Origin: an uncultured Prolixibacteraceae bacterium
GTDB taxonomy: Bacteria > Bacteroidota > Bacteroidia > Bacteroidales > Prolixibacteraceae
Length of the DNA: 62,995 nucleotides
NCBI GenBank assembly: GCA_937915865.1
Contig: CALGIG010000130.1
Location: forward strand, 1-62,995
Direction of reading: 5' to 3'
A program made the position numbers and the translations under genes. The notes under the pieces were generated by a model. That model searched no databases. It had not been told where the DNA came from and worked only from the letters and a program-made list of their open reading frames with translations. Positions 7,236 to 17,529 of this stretch are shown piece after piece; the stretch's first letter is position 1, and each line of letters starts with the position of its first letter.

Positions 7236-10208
7236 TTACCTGGCAACTTCAATTTTCCAGTCGGTGAATTCTACCCAATACTGTCGTTTATCAGGGCTAC
7301 CGGCAGCCAGTCCCAAATCAACTGTTTCATTAATTCCAGGTATGTCAACTGTATGCCGTTCGATAATCCAGTTTTTGCCATCCAGACTTATGTAACCGCT
7401 GAAACTATTGCCATGACGGACCATTTTTAGGTAAACCGGGGTTTTCGAATTTTCGGGTAAATTGGTACTACTGGCTTTGTGCATACAACCATTGGCAAAC
7501 TCGTCGTACTCTATTCCGGCGCGTCCGGGTGTGCCAAACACTAAAACAGAGCCTTTACTACCAGGTTGAACATCAAAACTCTGGGCAATATCGTTACGCA
7601 CAAATAGTCCCGACCGGAACCATTCGTGCGTACGATCACCAAACTGATTGATTTTAACAGTAGCAACAAAATCGCCCTTGATACCTTTCACATAAGCAGC
7701 AGCATACGAATCTTCAGCATGGTAAAAATCCGAACCACCAGCTGTGATTTTAAATCGGTTAGCTTTGGTATCAGCTTCTATTTCATACGGTTTTGCCTTA
7801 GCTGAGCAGTATTTATTTACCTGCATATTCGCCAAATTGAGTAATTGACCTTTAGCAACATTCAGGTCTTTTTCGGCGCTGTTCTCAATGCGTACCTTAT
7901 GTTTTCCAGTCGTTGGCTCCAATTCGAAGCTTATAGCCTGTGTTCCGTTCGCTTTTAGTTCAATAGGCTGGCTTTGAACTTTTTGATTATCAACAAACAG
8001 GCTGGCATTCATGGTTTGGTCGGTACTCATAAGGTTGCGGGCTGTAGCTGTTGTCTTAATTCTTTCGCCCTGAATGAGACGATCGCCCGATAGTTTAAAA
8101 TCTTCGAATACAATGGCAGGTTTTTTCCCTTCAATTTTAACTGACTGATATGATGTCGAACCAATCGCAACCTGATGTTCTCCAGCATCATACAGGCGAA
8201 TTTCAAAGTCGATTTTACGACTATTGTTTTTTATTACTGGAAACAATTTGCGTTCTTTTATTTTGCCATCTACATACAATTCAACCGGGGCAATGCCGGT
8301 AGCGCCGGTATTGGTTACATCGGCAGTAACACGAATTATACTTCCTGCTAAAATCGCTCCTGAACCTGTTTTTGAAGCGGATTCGACCTGAAGGTTACTT
8401 TCACTGAACTGAGGTTCACCATCAATAATTATTTCGGGTGAATTTGCAGGAGCTTCAATCTTGAAATTATTCTGATAAGTATTGTCTTCAATCATGGCGG
8501 CGCATAGTTTCCATTCGCCCTGTTCGAGGTTGTAATATATGTTTTCTTCAGAAATCCAGCCATTCGACATATTATCAAACCAGAAAGCTACATTGTCGTT
8601 GAAAAAACCTGCATGTACATTATGAATCAGGTTGCGGCGAACTACCGAATTAAAGGTGATTCCAGCTGTTTTAATAGCTCCTGAATCGTCGGCATCCATT
8701 TGAACATTGTCAAGGTGGTTATATTCAACCAGGTATCCGCCATCAATAGCTTCTTCAAGGTTCTTCCATCCCCCAACATCAATGCCATAACGTCCACGGG
8801 TTTTGGTGATGTAATTGTGCGAAATGGTGGTCATCAGTGTAAAGTTGGCGTAAATGTTGATGCCGCCGCAATCGAAAAACTTGTTGTACGAAATTTGCGT
8901 TTCACGGGTAATTTCGCGTCCGTCACCCGGATTGGCAGAGCCATGAGCCATCAATGCGCCATTGTCAATTGTTTCGAATCTGTTGCGCAATATGCGGGTT
9001 TGGTAACAACCTTCTACTATAGAAAGACCAGTACCTGCACACGAACGTATTTCTCCGTCAACAAATTCGCAGGCATGGGCAAATTCATAACTGATAGCAG
9101 TGCTTTTCGGAGTTGTTCCTTCGAAAGTCAGTCCGTAAAACCTAAGGTTTCGAACTGGTTGCCCTAACTTTCCTTTTGCGGTAACCAAATTGCTGATCAG
9201 CGGAACTTCAGCCGGAACCTTATTCAAATCGGCAATATCGCTGGTTGGTATATAGCTGATTTCTTTTGTCTTTTTGTCGAAAAACCATTCGCCCGGCGCA
9301 TCAAGCAACGATTTTACATTTTCGACAAAATAGCGTGGTGGTACAATTACCACACCTTCCTGTGGAGAACGAAATGTTGCAATTCCGGTTTTTTCATCAA
9401 TTTTTATAAAGGTATTGATTCCTGTATGCCAGCGAAGTAACATAGTAACCCGGTTACCATCCAAATCTTTCCAATTTTTAAGCTCGCCTTTTCGGAAATG
9501 GATTTCATTGGTGTTTTCCGAAATCACCGGTGGAACAAAATAACCCTGATCAGGAGTGCGGGCCAGCGTTTGCCTTTTACCATTTACAACAAGCATTTGC
9601 ACCGAATCAGCATCGAATTTGGCTACCCATAAATTGCCTTTTTTTATCCAGTTGCTCACCGGTTTTCCTCCTGAAATTACTGGTTTTTCACCCGGATAAG
9701 CGGCATAAGTAACGTAATGGTCTTTTAATTTGTGATATTCGAAAGCGCCGGTAGGTAAATTGGTTTCAACACGTTCGCCACCATCAGCAGGCTCAAATGT
9801 AAGTGGTTGCTTTAATGAATAAGTGCCTTCGCGCAGATACACCAGTATGTCTTTCCCTTTTCCCATGGTATGAGGTGAGCCGATCCAGCGTTTTTCAACA
9901 GGTGCATCCTTGGGTTTATAAACCTTGGTTTTCAATTCTCTAACAGCCGTTTGCGCCCGTTCCAGGGTTAGAAATGGGCCATCAGTTCCGGCGGAATTGG
10001 GTTCTGCCAAGGTGCCCGACCAATTGTCGTTTCCTTTAGGTGACACATAGAAATCAGCTTTATCGGGATAACTGAATGGCAACCAAGCTTCACCTTCCAG
10101 AATTTTTCCATCGCGGTAAGGTGTTTTGTTTTGAGCCGAAGCCGAAATATTTACTAAAACGAGCAATGCAAAAGCTCTGACGAATACATGGAATCGTGCA
10201 AATTTCAT
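7236..10208 (-). CDS. large secreted parallel beta-helix protein, GH141-like
   Basis: 990 residues with a signal peptide to about residue 26. Residues about 53-120 hold the typical start of Bacteroidota beta-helix enzymes (DFYVSPKGNDNWSGT, then repeated hydrophobic rungs). The right-handed helix continues to about residue 590 with the N-x-[IV]-x-x-N rung pattern. CARDB/adhesion-like beta domains follow at about 630-800, and a C-terminal DUF1349/concanavalin-like sandwich at about 820-990 (WFRSGLFVRND, YISLDGKNW). GH141 enzymes act on fucosides or xylans in complex pectins; the exact activity is not predictable. It is the first gene of the operon. The motif at 10305-10335 and the -33-like box at 10264-10274 lie upstream. 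Confidence 0.7.
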   Translation of the reverse strand: MKFARFHVFVRAFALLVLVNISASAQNKTPYRDGKILEGEAWLPFSYPDKADFYVSPKGNDNWSGTLAEPNSAGTDGPFLTLERAQTAVRELKTKVYKPKDAPVEKRWIGSPHTMGKGKDILVYLREGTYSLKQPLTFEPADGGERVETNLPTGAFEYHKLKDHYVTYAAYPGEKPVISGGKPVSNWIKKGNLWVAKFDADSVQMLVVNGKRQTLARTPDQGYFVPPVISENTNEIHFRKGELKNWKDLDGNRVTMLLRWHTGINTFIKIDEKTGIATFRSPQEGVVIVPPRYFVENVKSLLDAPGEWFFDKKTKEISYIPTSDIADLNKVPAEVPLISNLVTAKGKLGQPVRNLRFYGLTFEGTTPKSTAISYEFAHACEFVDGEIRSCAGTGLSIVEGCYQTRILRNRFETIDNGALMAHGSANPGDGREITRETQISYNKFFDCGGINIYANFTLMTTISHNYITKTRGRYGIDVGGWKNLEEAIDGGYLVEYNHLDNVQMDADDSGAIKTAGITFNSVVRRNLIHNVHAGFFNDNVAFWFDNMSNGWISEENIYYNLEQGEWKLCAAMIEDNTYQNNFKIEAPANSPEIIIDGEPQFSESNLQVESASKTGSGAILAGSIIRVTADVTNTGATGIAPVELYVDGKIKERKLFPVIKNNSRKIDFEIRLYDAGEHQVAIGSTSYQSVKIEGKKPAIVFEDFKLSGDRLIQGERIKTTATARNLMSTDQTMNASLFVDNQKVQSQPIELKANGTQAISFELEPTTGKHKVRIENSAEKDLNVAKGQLLNLANMQVNKYCSAKAKPYEIEADTKANRFKITAGGSDFYHAEDSYAAAYVKGIKGDFVATVKINQFGDRTHEWFRSGLFVRNDIAQSFDVQPGSKGSVLVFGTPGRAGIEYDEFANGCMHKASSTNLPENSKTPVYLKMVRHGNSFSGYISLDGKNWIIERHTVDIPGINETVDLGLAAGSPDKRQYWVEFTDWKIEVAR

Positions 10209-10263
10209 AATTGTTTGATTTGGTTAGTTTGAACAAAACAGCTGTTGTCGAGCAATGTTTTTA

Positions 10264-10274
10264 TATTTTCAAAC
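10264..10274 (-). promoter_or_regulatory. probable -33 region of the beta-helix operon
   Basis: On the minus strand this reads GTTTGAAAATA. It contains the TTTG of Bacteroidota -33 elements and starts 56 nt before the ATG at 10208. The same 11 bases are found at the same distance before the NagA-like gene (21508-21518). Confidence 0.55.
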
Positions 10275-10304
10275 TTAAAGAATCGCAATGAACTGATTCG
10301 ATGG

Positions 10305-10335
10305 GTTTTTGCTTATTCGTTATGGAATATTAACC
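10305..10335 (-). promoter_or_regulatory. conserved bipartite operator motif, site 1
   Basis: Read on the plus strand: GTTTTTGCTTATT, five variable bases, then TGGAATATTAACC. All 26 fixed bases are repeated at 21549-21579, and both sites lie exactly 96 nt upstream of a minus-strand ATG. The site is about 30 bp upstream of the probable -33 box, the position expected for an activator. The regulator is unknown. Confidence 0.75.
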
Positions 10336-10532
10336 GGAAGAAGAAAAATTCACCATAAATTAGAGTGAAGTGGTAAAATTAGTTTAAATAGCATCTTTTA
10401 TAAACTGATGTAATAAAATGTCACAAACAAAAATGAGGAGCAATTTAAATTCTCTATTTTAGATGTCTGTTTTAATTAACTATTTTAAGGTACTCAAACT
10501 TTTATTCTAAAATTAACCTAATAACCATACCA

Positions 10533-13184
10533 ATGAGACTTACTCTTGTTTTTTTATTCGTGTTTTTTTCTTTAGCCAATGTGCTAGCCTCCGAAAAACT
10601 AGTCATTTACGATTTAAAATGCGAAAATCTGCACAATCCGCTGGGTATCGATAAACTAACGCCGCGCTTTAGCTGGAAGGTCGTGAGTGGTGCAAACAAC
10701 ATCCAAATTGCAGCCTACCAGTTGTTGGTTGCCAGTAGTGAAGAATTGCTGAAAAAAAATCATGGCAATTGCTGGAACTCACAGCGGGTTGATTCGCCGG
10801 AAAGTGTGCTTGTTCCATACAAGGGTAAAATACTTTCTTCAGGCTTGGCCTATTACTGGAAAGTTAGGGTTTGGGACACGAAGGGAAATGTTTCTCCCTG
10901 GAGCGAAGTTTCTTCGTTTACAATTGGATTGCTTAATAAATCTGACTGGAAAGCAGTATATATCGGGTTCCCAACCGATTCAGGCTATCGCGAATGTCCG
11001 CAGGTAAAAAAAGTATTCGAAATCAAACAAAAATTTGATAAAATGTTACTGCAAGTGAATTCGCTGGGTTATCACGAAGTTTATTTAAACGGCAAAAAAG
11101 TTGGCGATGGCGTTTTGGCTCCTGCTGTGTCGCAATTCGACAAACGTTCGTGGACTATAACTTATGATGTAAGCTCGCTGGCACGACAAGGGCAAAATGA
11201 GCTGATGCTTTGGCTTGGTTCTGGTTGGTACACCAAAGGTTTGCCTGGGGTGAGCAACGATGGCCCGCTGGTGAAAGCGCAACTTGAATTGCTTACTGAT
11301 AATCGTCGCGAAACCGTGATGGCAACTGACGGTTCCTGGCTCGGAAGAAAAAGTAGCTACACCAGGCATGGCGACTGGCGCCCACATCATTTTGGTGGCG
11401 AGATAGTGGTTGGGGCAACGACCAAAACTGATCTGGAAACAGGCGAAGGGCAGGGTAGAAGCTGGAATCCGGTAACCGTAGTTTCTGTTCCCGATGTAGC
11501 TGTTAGTCCGCAAATGGTTGAACACAACCATATTACCGAAACAATCCTGGCTAAATCTGTTAGTAAGTCTGGTAGAGATACATTCTTAATTGATATGGGA
11601 AAAACGCTAACCGGATGGGCCGAAATTCGCTTCCAGAAACTTGAAAAAGGACAGAAAATAACCATTGATTACTCTGATCATCTGGATAAAAACGGAAAAT
11701 TTGTTTTTCAAAAACAAACTGACTGGTATATTGCTTCGGGCGCTGGGAATGAAGTATTTTGCAATAAATTCAACTACCACGGATACCGCTATATTCGAAT
11801 CGTTAATTTGCATGAAGCTCCTTCTGCAGGCAACATTAAGGGTTATCTTATTCATACCGGTTTCGAACTGGCTTCGGGTTTTCAGTGTTCCGACTCTGAA
11901 TTGAACCGGATTCATGATATGATTATATATACCTTACAGTGCCTTAGCATTGGCGGCGATTTAGTTGACTGCCCCACACTGGAACGATTGGGTTATGGTG
12001 GCGATGGAAATGCTTCTACCTTAACAGCCCAAACCATGTATAACCTGAATCCGCTTTATGCCAACTGGTTGCAGGCTTGGGCCGATTGTATCCGCGAAGA
12101 TGGCGGAATGCCTCACACTGCACCTAACCCATACGCAGCTGGTGGCGGTCCATACTGGTGTGGTTTCATCATCACCGCTTCGTGGAAAACATACCTGAAT
12201 TATGGAGATGCTTCTATTCTTGAAAAGTATTACCCGGTAATGCAAAAATGGCTGGGTTATGTTGACGCTTATTCGGCTGATGGTTTGCTGAAAGGCTGGC
12301 CTGATACCAATTACCGTGGCTGGTACCTTGGCGACTGGGCTACCCCTACCGGGATTGACCAGAAAGCAGAAGCTTCTGTTGGATTGGTAAATAATTGTTT
12401 TTTAGCTGTTTGTCTCAATAATATGCAAAAAATAGCCCAAGTTCTTGGTAAAACCGGTGACGCAGAAATGTATGGAAAAAGAACAACCGACCTGCAGCAA
12501 AAAATTCACCAGCGTTTCTTTAATTCAACAAATAGCACCTACGCCACGGCTACTCAAATTGATTTGGCTTACCCAATGGTTTCAGGTGTTGTACCTGAAA
12601 ATCTTTCCGCGTCTGTATATCAAAGTCTTGTGAAAGAAACTGAAAGCCGTTCAGGACATTTGGCTACCGGGCTGGTTGGAATTCCGGTTTTAACCGAATG
12701 GGCAGTGAAAAGTAAGGCTACCGATTTAATGTATTCTATGCTGAAAAAGAAAGATTACCCCGGCTACTTGTATATGCTCGAAAACGGTGGAACTACAACA
12801 TGGGAACATTGGAATGGCGAGCGTAGCCGCATTCACAATTGCTACAACGGTATTGGTTCGTGGTTTTATCAGGCTGTAGGGGGAATACGTCCTGACGAGA
12901 ATGCTCCCGGCTACCGAAAAGTAGTTATACAGCCACAGGTTCCTCAAGGCGTAACCTGGGCTAAAACCTGGAAAGAAACACCTTATGGAAAATTATCTGT
13001 TGACTGGAAATTAAACGAGAAAAACATGGAAATAAATCTTACCATTCCTGTTGGTGTTGATGCGCTGGTGGTTGTTCCGGCAGAAGCAAAAAGTTATCAA
13101 TTGGATGATATGAGAATTAACGTTTCAGGAAATAGCGATAGTTTGGTAAAGGTTGGAAGCGGAAGGCATATAGTTGTTTACTAA
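10533..13184 (+). CDS. GH78 alpha-L-rhamnosidase
   Basis: 883 residues with a signal peptide to about residue 20. Domain order is that of GH78: an N-terminal fibronectin-like domain (PRFSWKV, 44-50), beta domains, an (alpha/alpha)6 barrel from about residue 450 and a C-terminal beta domain. The catalytic stretch DCPTLERLGYGGD gives D479, E484 and D491, spaced as in characterised GH78 enzymes, and E758 (TTTWEHWNGER) fits the second catalytic Glu. It should release terminal alpha-L-rhamnose in the periplasm or outside the cell. It starts opposite the beta-helix operon, and a strong terminator follows at 13201-13242. Confidence 0.9.
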   Translation: MRLTLVFLFVFFSLANVLASEKLVIYDLKCENLHNPLGIDKLTPRFSWKVVSGANNIQIAAYQLLVASSEELLKKNHGNCWNSQRVDSPESVLVPYKGKILSSGLAYYWKVRVWDTKGNVSPWSEVSSFTIGLLNKSDWKAVYIGFPTDSGYRECPQVKKVFEIKQKFDKMLLQVNSLGYHEVYLNGKKVGDGVLAPAVSQFDKRSWTITYDVSSLARQGQNELMLWLGSGWYTKGLPGVSNDGPLVKAQLELLTDNRRETVMATDGSWLGRKSSYTRHGDWRPHHFGGEIVVGATTKTDLETGEGQGRSWNPVTVVSVPDVAVSPQMVEHNHITETILAKSVSKSGRDTFLIDMGKTLTGWAEIRFQKLEKGQKITIDYSDHLDKNGKFVFQKQTDWYIASGAGNEVFCNKFNYHGYRYIRIVNLHEAPSAGNIKGYLIHTGFELASGFQCSDSELNRIHDMIIYTLQCLSIGGDLVDCPTLERLGYGGDGNASTLTAQTMYNLNPLYANWLQAWADCIREDGGMPHTAPNPYAAGGGPYWCGFIITASWKTYLNYGDASILEKYYPVMQKWLGYVDAYSADGLLKGWPDTNYRGWYLGDWATPTGIDQKAEASVGLVNNCFLAVCLNNMQKIAQVLGKTGDAEMYGKRTTDLQQKIHQRFFNSTNSTYATATQIDLAYPMVSGVVPENLSASVYQSLVKETESRSGHLATGLVGIPVLTEWAVKSKATDLMYSMLKKKDYPGYLYMLENGGTTTWEHWNGERSRIHNCYNGIGSWFYQAVGGIRPDENAPGYRKVVIQPQVPQGVTWAKTWKETPYGKLSVDWKLNEKNMEINLTIPVGVDALVVVPAEAKSYQLDDMRINVSGNSDSLVKVGSGRHIVVY

Positions 13185-13200
13185 TCAAATGGTCTAATAG

Positions 13201-13242
13201 AAAAATGGCTCCAATTTTTTATAGATTGGAGCCATTTTTTTA
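13201..13242 (+). terminator. Rho-independent terminator of the GH78 gene
   Basis: A 12-bp perfect stem, AATGGCTCCAAT (13204-13215) with ATTGGAGCCATT (13225-13236), 9-base loop, then a T run. Confidence 0.85.
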
Positions 13243-13419
13243 TTAGACACACAAATTCTTAAAATACAACTCATAATTCATCATCGATAATTCTTTTCTC
13301 TGCCAATTAACCATTAAAACCAATCAAAATATCAGTACTGGAAGAGGAAAAAAGTGAGTTAATTTGAATAAAGTGTATGAGCTTTGGACTGTAAGTACTT
13401 AACCGATAAACCCGAACAG

Positions 13420-16400
13420 ATGAACATCAAATATTTCTCTCTCGTATTGTTTTTATCCTGGATTACTATTTCCCCATTTCGATTGTTGGCTAATACCGAA
13501 AGCGACTCTATACGCGCAGGTTTTCAAAATCCCCCTGCCGATTGTTGGCCGCACACCCGCTGGTGGTGGCCAGGAAATCCGCTTTCGAAAAAAGAAATTA
13601 CCCGCGAATTGGAAGCGATGCGCAGTCATGGCATTCGTGGTGTTGAGCAGATAACGATGGGCGAGGTATACGAAAAAGGCAATATTCCGTACTTGTCGCC
13701 TGAATTTATCGATATGCTGAAATATACGGTATCAGAAGCCAAACGTTTGGGAATTGAAGTATCGCTCAATTTTGGCGGACCAGGCTGGATTATTGGTGGC
13801 GCATGGGTTCCTGAGAACGAGAAGAGCAAAGACATAGTGCCAACGGCTGTCGATCTAATCGGTCCGCGTTTGTACAAAGGCGCTTTACCCGATTCGTTGT
13901 TTAAAACACAGCGTTCGTGGGAGCGCTACACACCACATTTGGATGGAAGTGAAAAGTTACTTGCAGTAATGGCCGGAAAACTCAATAATGATGGCAGGAT
14001 CGACCAATATTCGATCATTGATTTAACAAGCAAGGTTGTGAACCGGCAAATTGAATGGCAGGTTCCTGATGGTAAATGGAAACTAATGGCTTTCTGGCTA
14101 AAGAACAATGGCATTGCCGATGCTGTGGATCATTTCAGCAAAACAGCAATGGAACATTATTGCAACTATTTGGGAGGCATTTTTTACCAGGCAGTAGGCA
14201 GCGAGTTTGGAAAAACTGTTGAATCTCTTTTTGCCGACAGTTTCGAATTACCTAGCCTGGCCAGCGGTTTCAACTGGTCTGGCGGATTACTCGATGATTT
14301 CCAAAAAGCAAAAGGATACGACCTAAAACCTTATCTGCCAGCTATATGGTGGCAAATGGGTAACATTTCGCCTAAAATACGGTACGATGTCAACGAATTT
14401 TTACATGAAACAGGACTGAAGGTATTTTTCGAAACTTTTCTGGGATGGTGTAAATCACATCATATTCAGGGAAGAATACAAACTTACGGATTCAATACCG
14501 ACAATATACAGGCGGCTGGTATGACTCATATTCCAGAAATGGAAATTACAGCCGGCGAAAAAGATGCTGCTGACTGGTTCGATACCCGAATTGGGCCAAA
14601 ACAATATGTGGCTTCCGGGGCGCATATATACGGGCGAAAAATAGTTTCGGCTGAAGTTTATACGTTTATCCACTGGGAACGCTACCGCGAAACACTGGAG
14701 GAGTTGAAGATTGCCAGCGATGGTTATCTGCTTGAAGGTGCAACCAAATTTTATAACCATGGGTTTAATTTCTCACCCGAGCATATTGTAACGCCAACGC
14801 GCTCGCTGCCTTTCGCAGCCTACATTCAACCTGAAAATATTTGGTGGAACTATTACCCACAATTGGCTCAATACATTGCCAGAAGTTCGTATTTGCTGCG
14901 CCAGGGCGACTATGTGGCCGACATTGCTCTTTATTCACCTCTGGCCAACCAGTGGACAAAAAATGTACTCAATATGCGCAAATGGACCCGTGAATTTGAA
15001 TGGGGCGAACTTGGTACTCATATAAAATCAAATGGTTACAGTTATGATCTGGTAAACGACGATGCCCTGCAAAACCTTTCGGCATCGGCTGACGGTAAAA
15101 TCAGGATTGGAAAAATGGAATATAAAATACTGATTCTGCCCAATGTGGAAAACCTGCCACTAAAAACTTTGCAGGTGATCGAAAAGTTTGTCGACAGTGG
15201 AGGAGTGGTGATTGCACTCGAACGTTTACCTGGATTTTCCACTGGTTTGAAAGATAATGAACAATCGGATAAAGATGTCAGCAAACTGGTTAATGAGCTT
15301 TTCCACAAGCCTAAACCTTTGATTGACCAATCAGCTGATCTGTACGGACTACGCGAACCCAAACTAAGCGATGGAATAGTGGAAAATCATTATGGACGCG
15401 GACGTACATTTCAAATAAACAAAGTAATGGACCGACAAATTTGGTGGGATAAACGAAGTAGTACGCTCGATCCGTTCCTCGAAGTTTTGCGTACATACAT
15501 TACTCCTGATTTTGGAATTGACTTTGCTTATGAAGGCATGCGTAAAAACGAAGGCTTGACTTTTACACACCGAAAAGCAGGTAACCATGATTTCTATTTT
15601 GTCTGTAACATTCAGGACCGAACCAGCGAAATACCAGTGACCTTCCGGACAAAAAGTAAAACCATCAGAAAATGGAATCCTTACACCGGCGAAATTTCGG
15701 AAGTCTTGAATTTTGAAGAAGTAACAAATGGCTTAAAAGTTCCATTGTTGTTAGCGCCTTACGAATCTGTATTTCTGGAATTTTTGCCCGGAGAACCCCA
15801 AAGCTATGTTGTTCGATCTGATTTTCAGGAAATAAAAAATGGCAGCAAGCAATCAATGGAGGTTTTGGCATCACGGAATGGTGTTTTTAATAGTACAATA
15901 CAAATAGGCAATCAACAAAAAAATATTCGGACAGTTGTTGATGGCTTGCCCGCTCCATTTCTGATTTCAGGACAATGGAACATGGAGGCTCCTGTTACAA
16001 TTAATGAGGTATTCAAGATAAAAACTGACACGCTTTTTTCGTGGACCAACAATCCCGCTACCAGGTATTTTAGCGGAACTGCCAGTTACAAAGTCAATTT
16101 TGAGATTCCGGCAGTTTATAAGGCTTCCGGCATTCGACTTTTGCTCGATTTAGGCAAAGTAGGTAATGTGGCTGAAGTTATTCTGAATGGAAAAAAAGCT
16201 GGTATTATTTGGATGCGCGGCCAAAAACTTGATGTTACACCAATGGTACAAACAGGTACAAATAAGCTGGAAGTAAAAGTAACGAACACACTGATTAATC
16301 GAGTTTCAGCCATGACGAAAGCGCCCGAAATCCCCGCCTCGCTTGTTGATCGCTTTGGATCAAAAGATAAAAATGAAGGAGTGCCCCGTGAGTTTGGCTT

Positions 16401-16476
16401 TAAACCTCTTCCTGCTTCAGGATTGATGGGGCCTGTACAATTAATACCGGAGAAATTAATTGATCTGAAGTTCTAG
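13420..16476 (+). CDS. GH106-like alpha-L-rhamnosidase family protein
   Basis: 1018 residues from the ATG at 13420, which directly precedes a good signal peptide (MNIKYFSLVLFLSW...). A longer reading begins at a TTG (13384) and adds 12 polar residues before the signal, so I reject it. The mature N-terminus has the family signature (FQNPP..., RWWWPGNPLSKKEI), then a (beta/alpha)8 barrel (LNFGGPGWIIGG, AEVYTFIHWERYRE), a flavodoxin-like segment near 560-630 (KILILPNVENL), and C-terminal beta-sandwich domains ending in a GH2-type carbohydrate-binding fold (LLLDLGKVGNVAEVILNGK). GH106 enzymes remove alpha-rhamnose from pectic side chains. With the adjacent GH78 it suggests a rhamnose-rich substrate. 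Confidence 0.8.
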   Translation: MNIKYFSLVLFLSWITISPFRLLANTESDSIRAGFQNPPADCWPHTRWWWPGNPLSKKEITRELEAMRSHGIRGVEQITMGEVYEKGNIPYLSPEFIDMLKYTVSEAKRLGIEVSLNFGGPGWIIGGAWVPENEKSKDIVPTAVDLIGPRLYKGALPDSLFKTQRSWERYTPHLDGSEKLLAVMAGKLNNDGRIDQYSIIDLTSKVVNRQIEWQVPDGKWKLMAFWLKNNGIADAVDHFSKTAMEHYCNYLGGIFYQAVGSEFGKTVESLFADSFELPSLASGFNWSGGLLDDFQKAKGYDLKPYLPAIWWQMGNISPKIRYDVNEFLHETGLKVFFETFLGWCKSHHIQGRIQTYGFNTDNIQAAGMTHIPEMEITAGEKDAADWFDTRIGPKQYVASGAHIYGRKIVSAEVYTFIHWERYRETLEELKIASDGYLLEGATKFYNHGFNFSPEHIVTPTRSLPFAAYIQPENIWWNYYPQLAQYIARSSYLLRQGDYVADIALYSPLANQWTKNVLNMRKWTREFEWGELGTHIKSNGYSYDLVNDDALQNLSASADGKIRIGKMEYKILILPNVENLPLKTLQVIEKFVDSGGVVIALERLPGFSTGLKDNEQSDKDVSKLVNELFHKPKPLIDQSADLYGLREPKLSDGIVENHYGRGRTFQINKVMDRQIWWDKRSSTLDPFLEVLRTYITPDFGIDFAYEGMRKNEGLTFTHRKAGNHDFYFVCNIQDRTSEIPVTFRTKSKTIRKWNPYTGEISEVLNFEEVTNGLKVPLLLAPYESVFLEFLPGEPQSYVVRSDFQEIKNGSKQSMEVLASRNGVFNSTIQIGNQQKNIRTVVDGLPAPFLISGQWNMEAPVTINEVFKIKTDTLFSWTNNPATRYFSGTASYKVNFEIPAVYKASGIRLLLDLGKVGNVAEVILNGKKAGIIWMRGQKLDVTPMVQTGTNKLEVKVTNTLINRVSAMTKAPEIPASLVDRFGSKDKNEGVPREFGFKPLPASGLMGPVQLIPEKLIDLKF

Positions 16477-16522
16477 TCAAAAAATGTAATGTGGCAAAAA
16501 ACAGTTATCCGGCCTGAGATAC

Positions 16523-16693
16523 AATAAGTAATGAGAAAAATAATGTCGCATATTAACCTGCACTTTTATCTCGACTCACCTCAACGTCAGCATAGCGGAC
16601 ATTGAGGTGAGTACATTTGAAAATACGACAATAAATTTAACACTGCGAATTAATGCGGTCTAAATGCTTATGCCAATATTCTTATTACTTAAA
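16523..16693. repeat. structured intergenic repeat, copy B
   Basis: The left end (AATAAGTAATGAGAAAAATA from 16523) and right sequences (AAATACGACAATAAAT at 16621-16636; TTATTACTTAAA near 16682-16693) match copy A. The centre is reduced to one hairpin: ACTCACCTCAA (16574-16584) pairs with TTGAGGTGAGT (16602-16612). It lies between the convergent ends of the GH106-like and NagB-like genes. Confidence 0.65.
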
Positions 16694-16724
16694 TGCTAAA
16701 TGCTCAAAAAATACACATCGAATA

Positions 16725-17453
16725 TTAAAGCATCGATGCCGATTCAGTATCCAAAAACAACCATGTTGCCGGATGTTGTTGCATGATGGAAGCCGGAATT
16801 AGGTTAGACACTGGTCCGTTTACTGTATGTTTAACAGCCCATGCCTTACGTTCGTCGGGGACGCTGCAAACTATAGCTTTCGATTTCATGATTTGAAGTA
16901 TACCCATGCTAATGGCTTGTTTGGGTACATCGTCGATGGTGGCAAACCAGCCTTCACCCATTTGCTGGCGGCGACAGGCCTCGTCAAGGTTTACAACAAG
17001 GTAAGCTTGCTCTGTTGCGAAATCGGCTGGTGGGTCGTTGAAAGCCAAATGACTGTTTTCGCCAATGCCAACAAAAGCCACATCAATTGGATGTTGGGCA
17101 ATAATTTCTCCCAGACGTTCACACTCTTCATCTGCGTTGCCAGTGTCGCCATTCACGTAAATGAATGTTTTCAGGTTAATCAAATCGACAAATCTTTCCT
17201 TCAGGTATTTACGGAATGAGGCCGGATGTGTATCAGGTACTCCGATATATTCGTCGAGGTGAAAGGCAGTAACTAAACTCCAGTCAATGTCTTCCTTAAC
17301 CAACTCGGCCAGCATTTCGAACTGCGATGCACCGGTTGCTACAATGATGTTGGCCTTGCCATTTTGAGCAATGGCTTTTCGAATCAGGTCTGCTCCTGTT
17401 TTTGCGGCTTTTTTACCCAATTCATGTTTTGTTGATGCGATAATGATTTCCAT
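16725..17453 (-). CDS. nagB: NagB-like glucosamine-6-phosphate deaminase/isomerase
   Basis: 242 residues, a little shorter than E. coli NagB (266). The fold signatures are present: FHLDEYIG with D67 (equivalent of D72), and GIGENSHLAFNDPP (129-142) with H135 (equivalent of H143). Two positions differ from the classical enzyme: the Asp of GNDGH is Asn (N133) and the Glu of FNE is Asp (D140). This pattern suggests a paralogous clade that may act on another amino-sugar phosphate. Cytoplasmic; probably the last gene of the operon from 21452 (76 bp after the permease). The C-terminal substrate loop (PASIMQQHP) is retained. It is not a 6-phosphogluconolactonase by length and motif. Confidence 0.75.
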   Translation of the reverse strand: MEIIIASTKHELGKKAAKTGADLIRKAIAQNGKANIIVATGASQFEMLAELVKEDIDWSLVTAFHLDEYIGVPDTHPASFRKYLKERFVDLINLKTFIYVNGDTGNADEECERLGEIIAQHPIDVAFVGIGENSHLAFNDPPADFATEQAYLVVNLDEACRRQQMGEGWFATIDDVPKQAISMGILQIMKSKAIVCSVPDERKAWAVKHTVNGPVSNLIPASIMQQHPATWLFLDTESASML

Positions 17454-17529
17454 AATATTTGTTTGTTACGGGTTACGTATTAAGAGTTTCGAATTACAAA
17501 AATGCAGATCACCTTTGCCTTTTTACTTA

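Larger units (their letters stand above)
10209..10532. other. divergent promoter region
   Basis: A 324-bp gap between the minus-strand beta-helix gene and the plus-strand GH78 gene. It contains the two boxes described separately on the minus side. On the GH78 side I see only AT-rich sequence, with no convincing TAnnTTTG box and no copy of the motif. Confidence 0.6.

Noticed and set aside
8700..9167. Plus-strand open frame of 155 codons
   Set aside because: Antisense shadow of the beta-helix gene.
13384..13419. TTG start 12 codons upstream for the GH106-like gene
   Set aside because: Would place polar residues before the signal peptide that begins at the ATG 13420.
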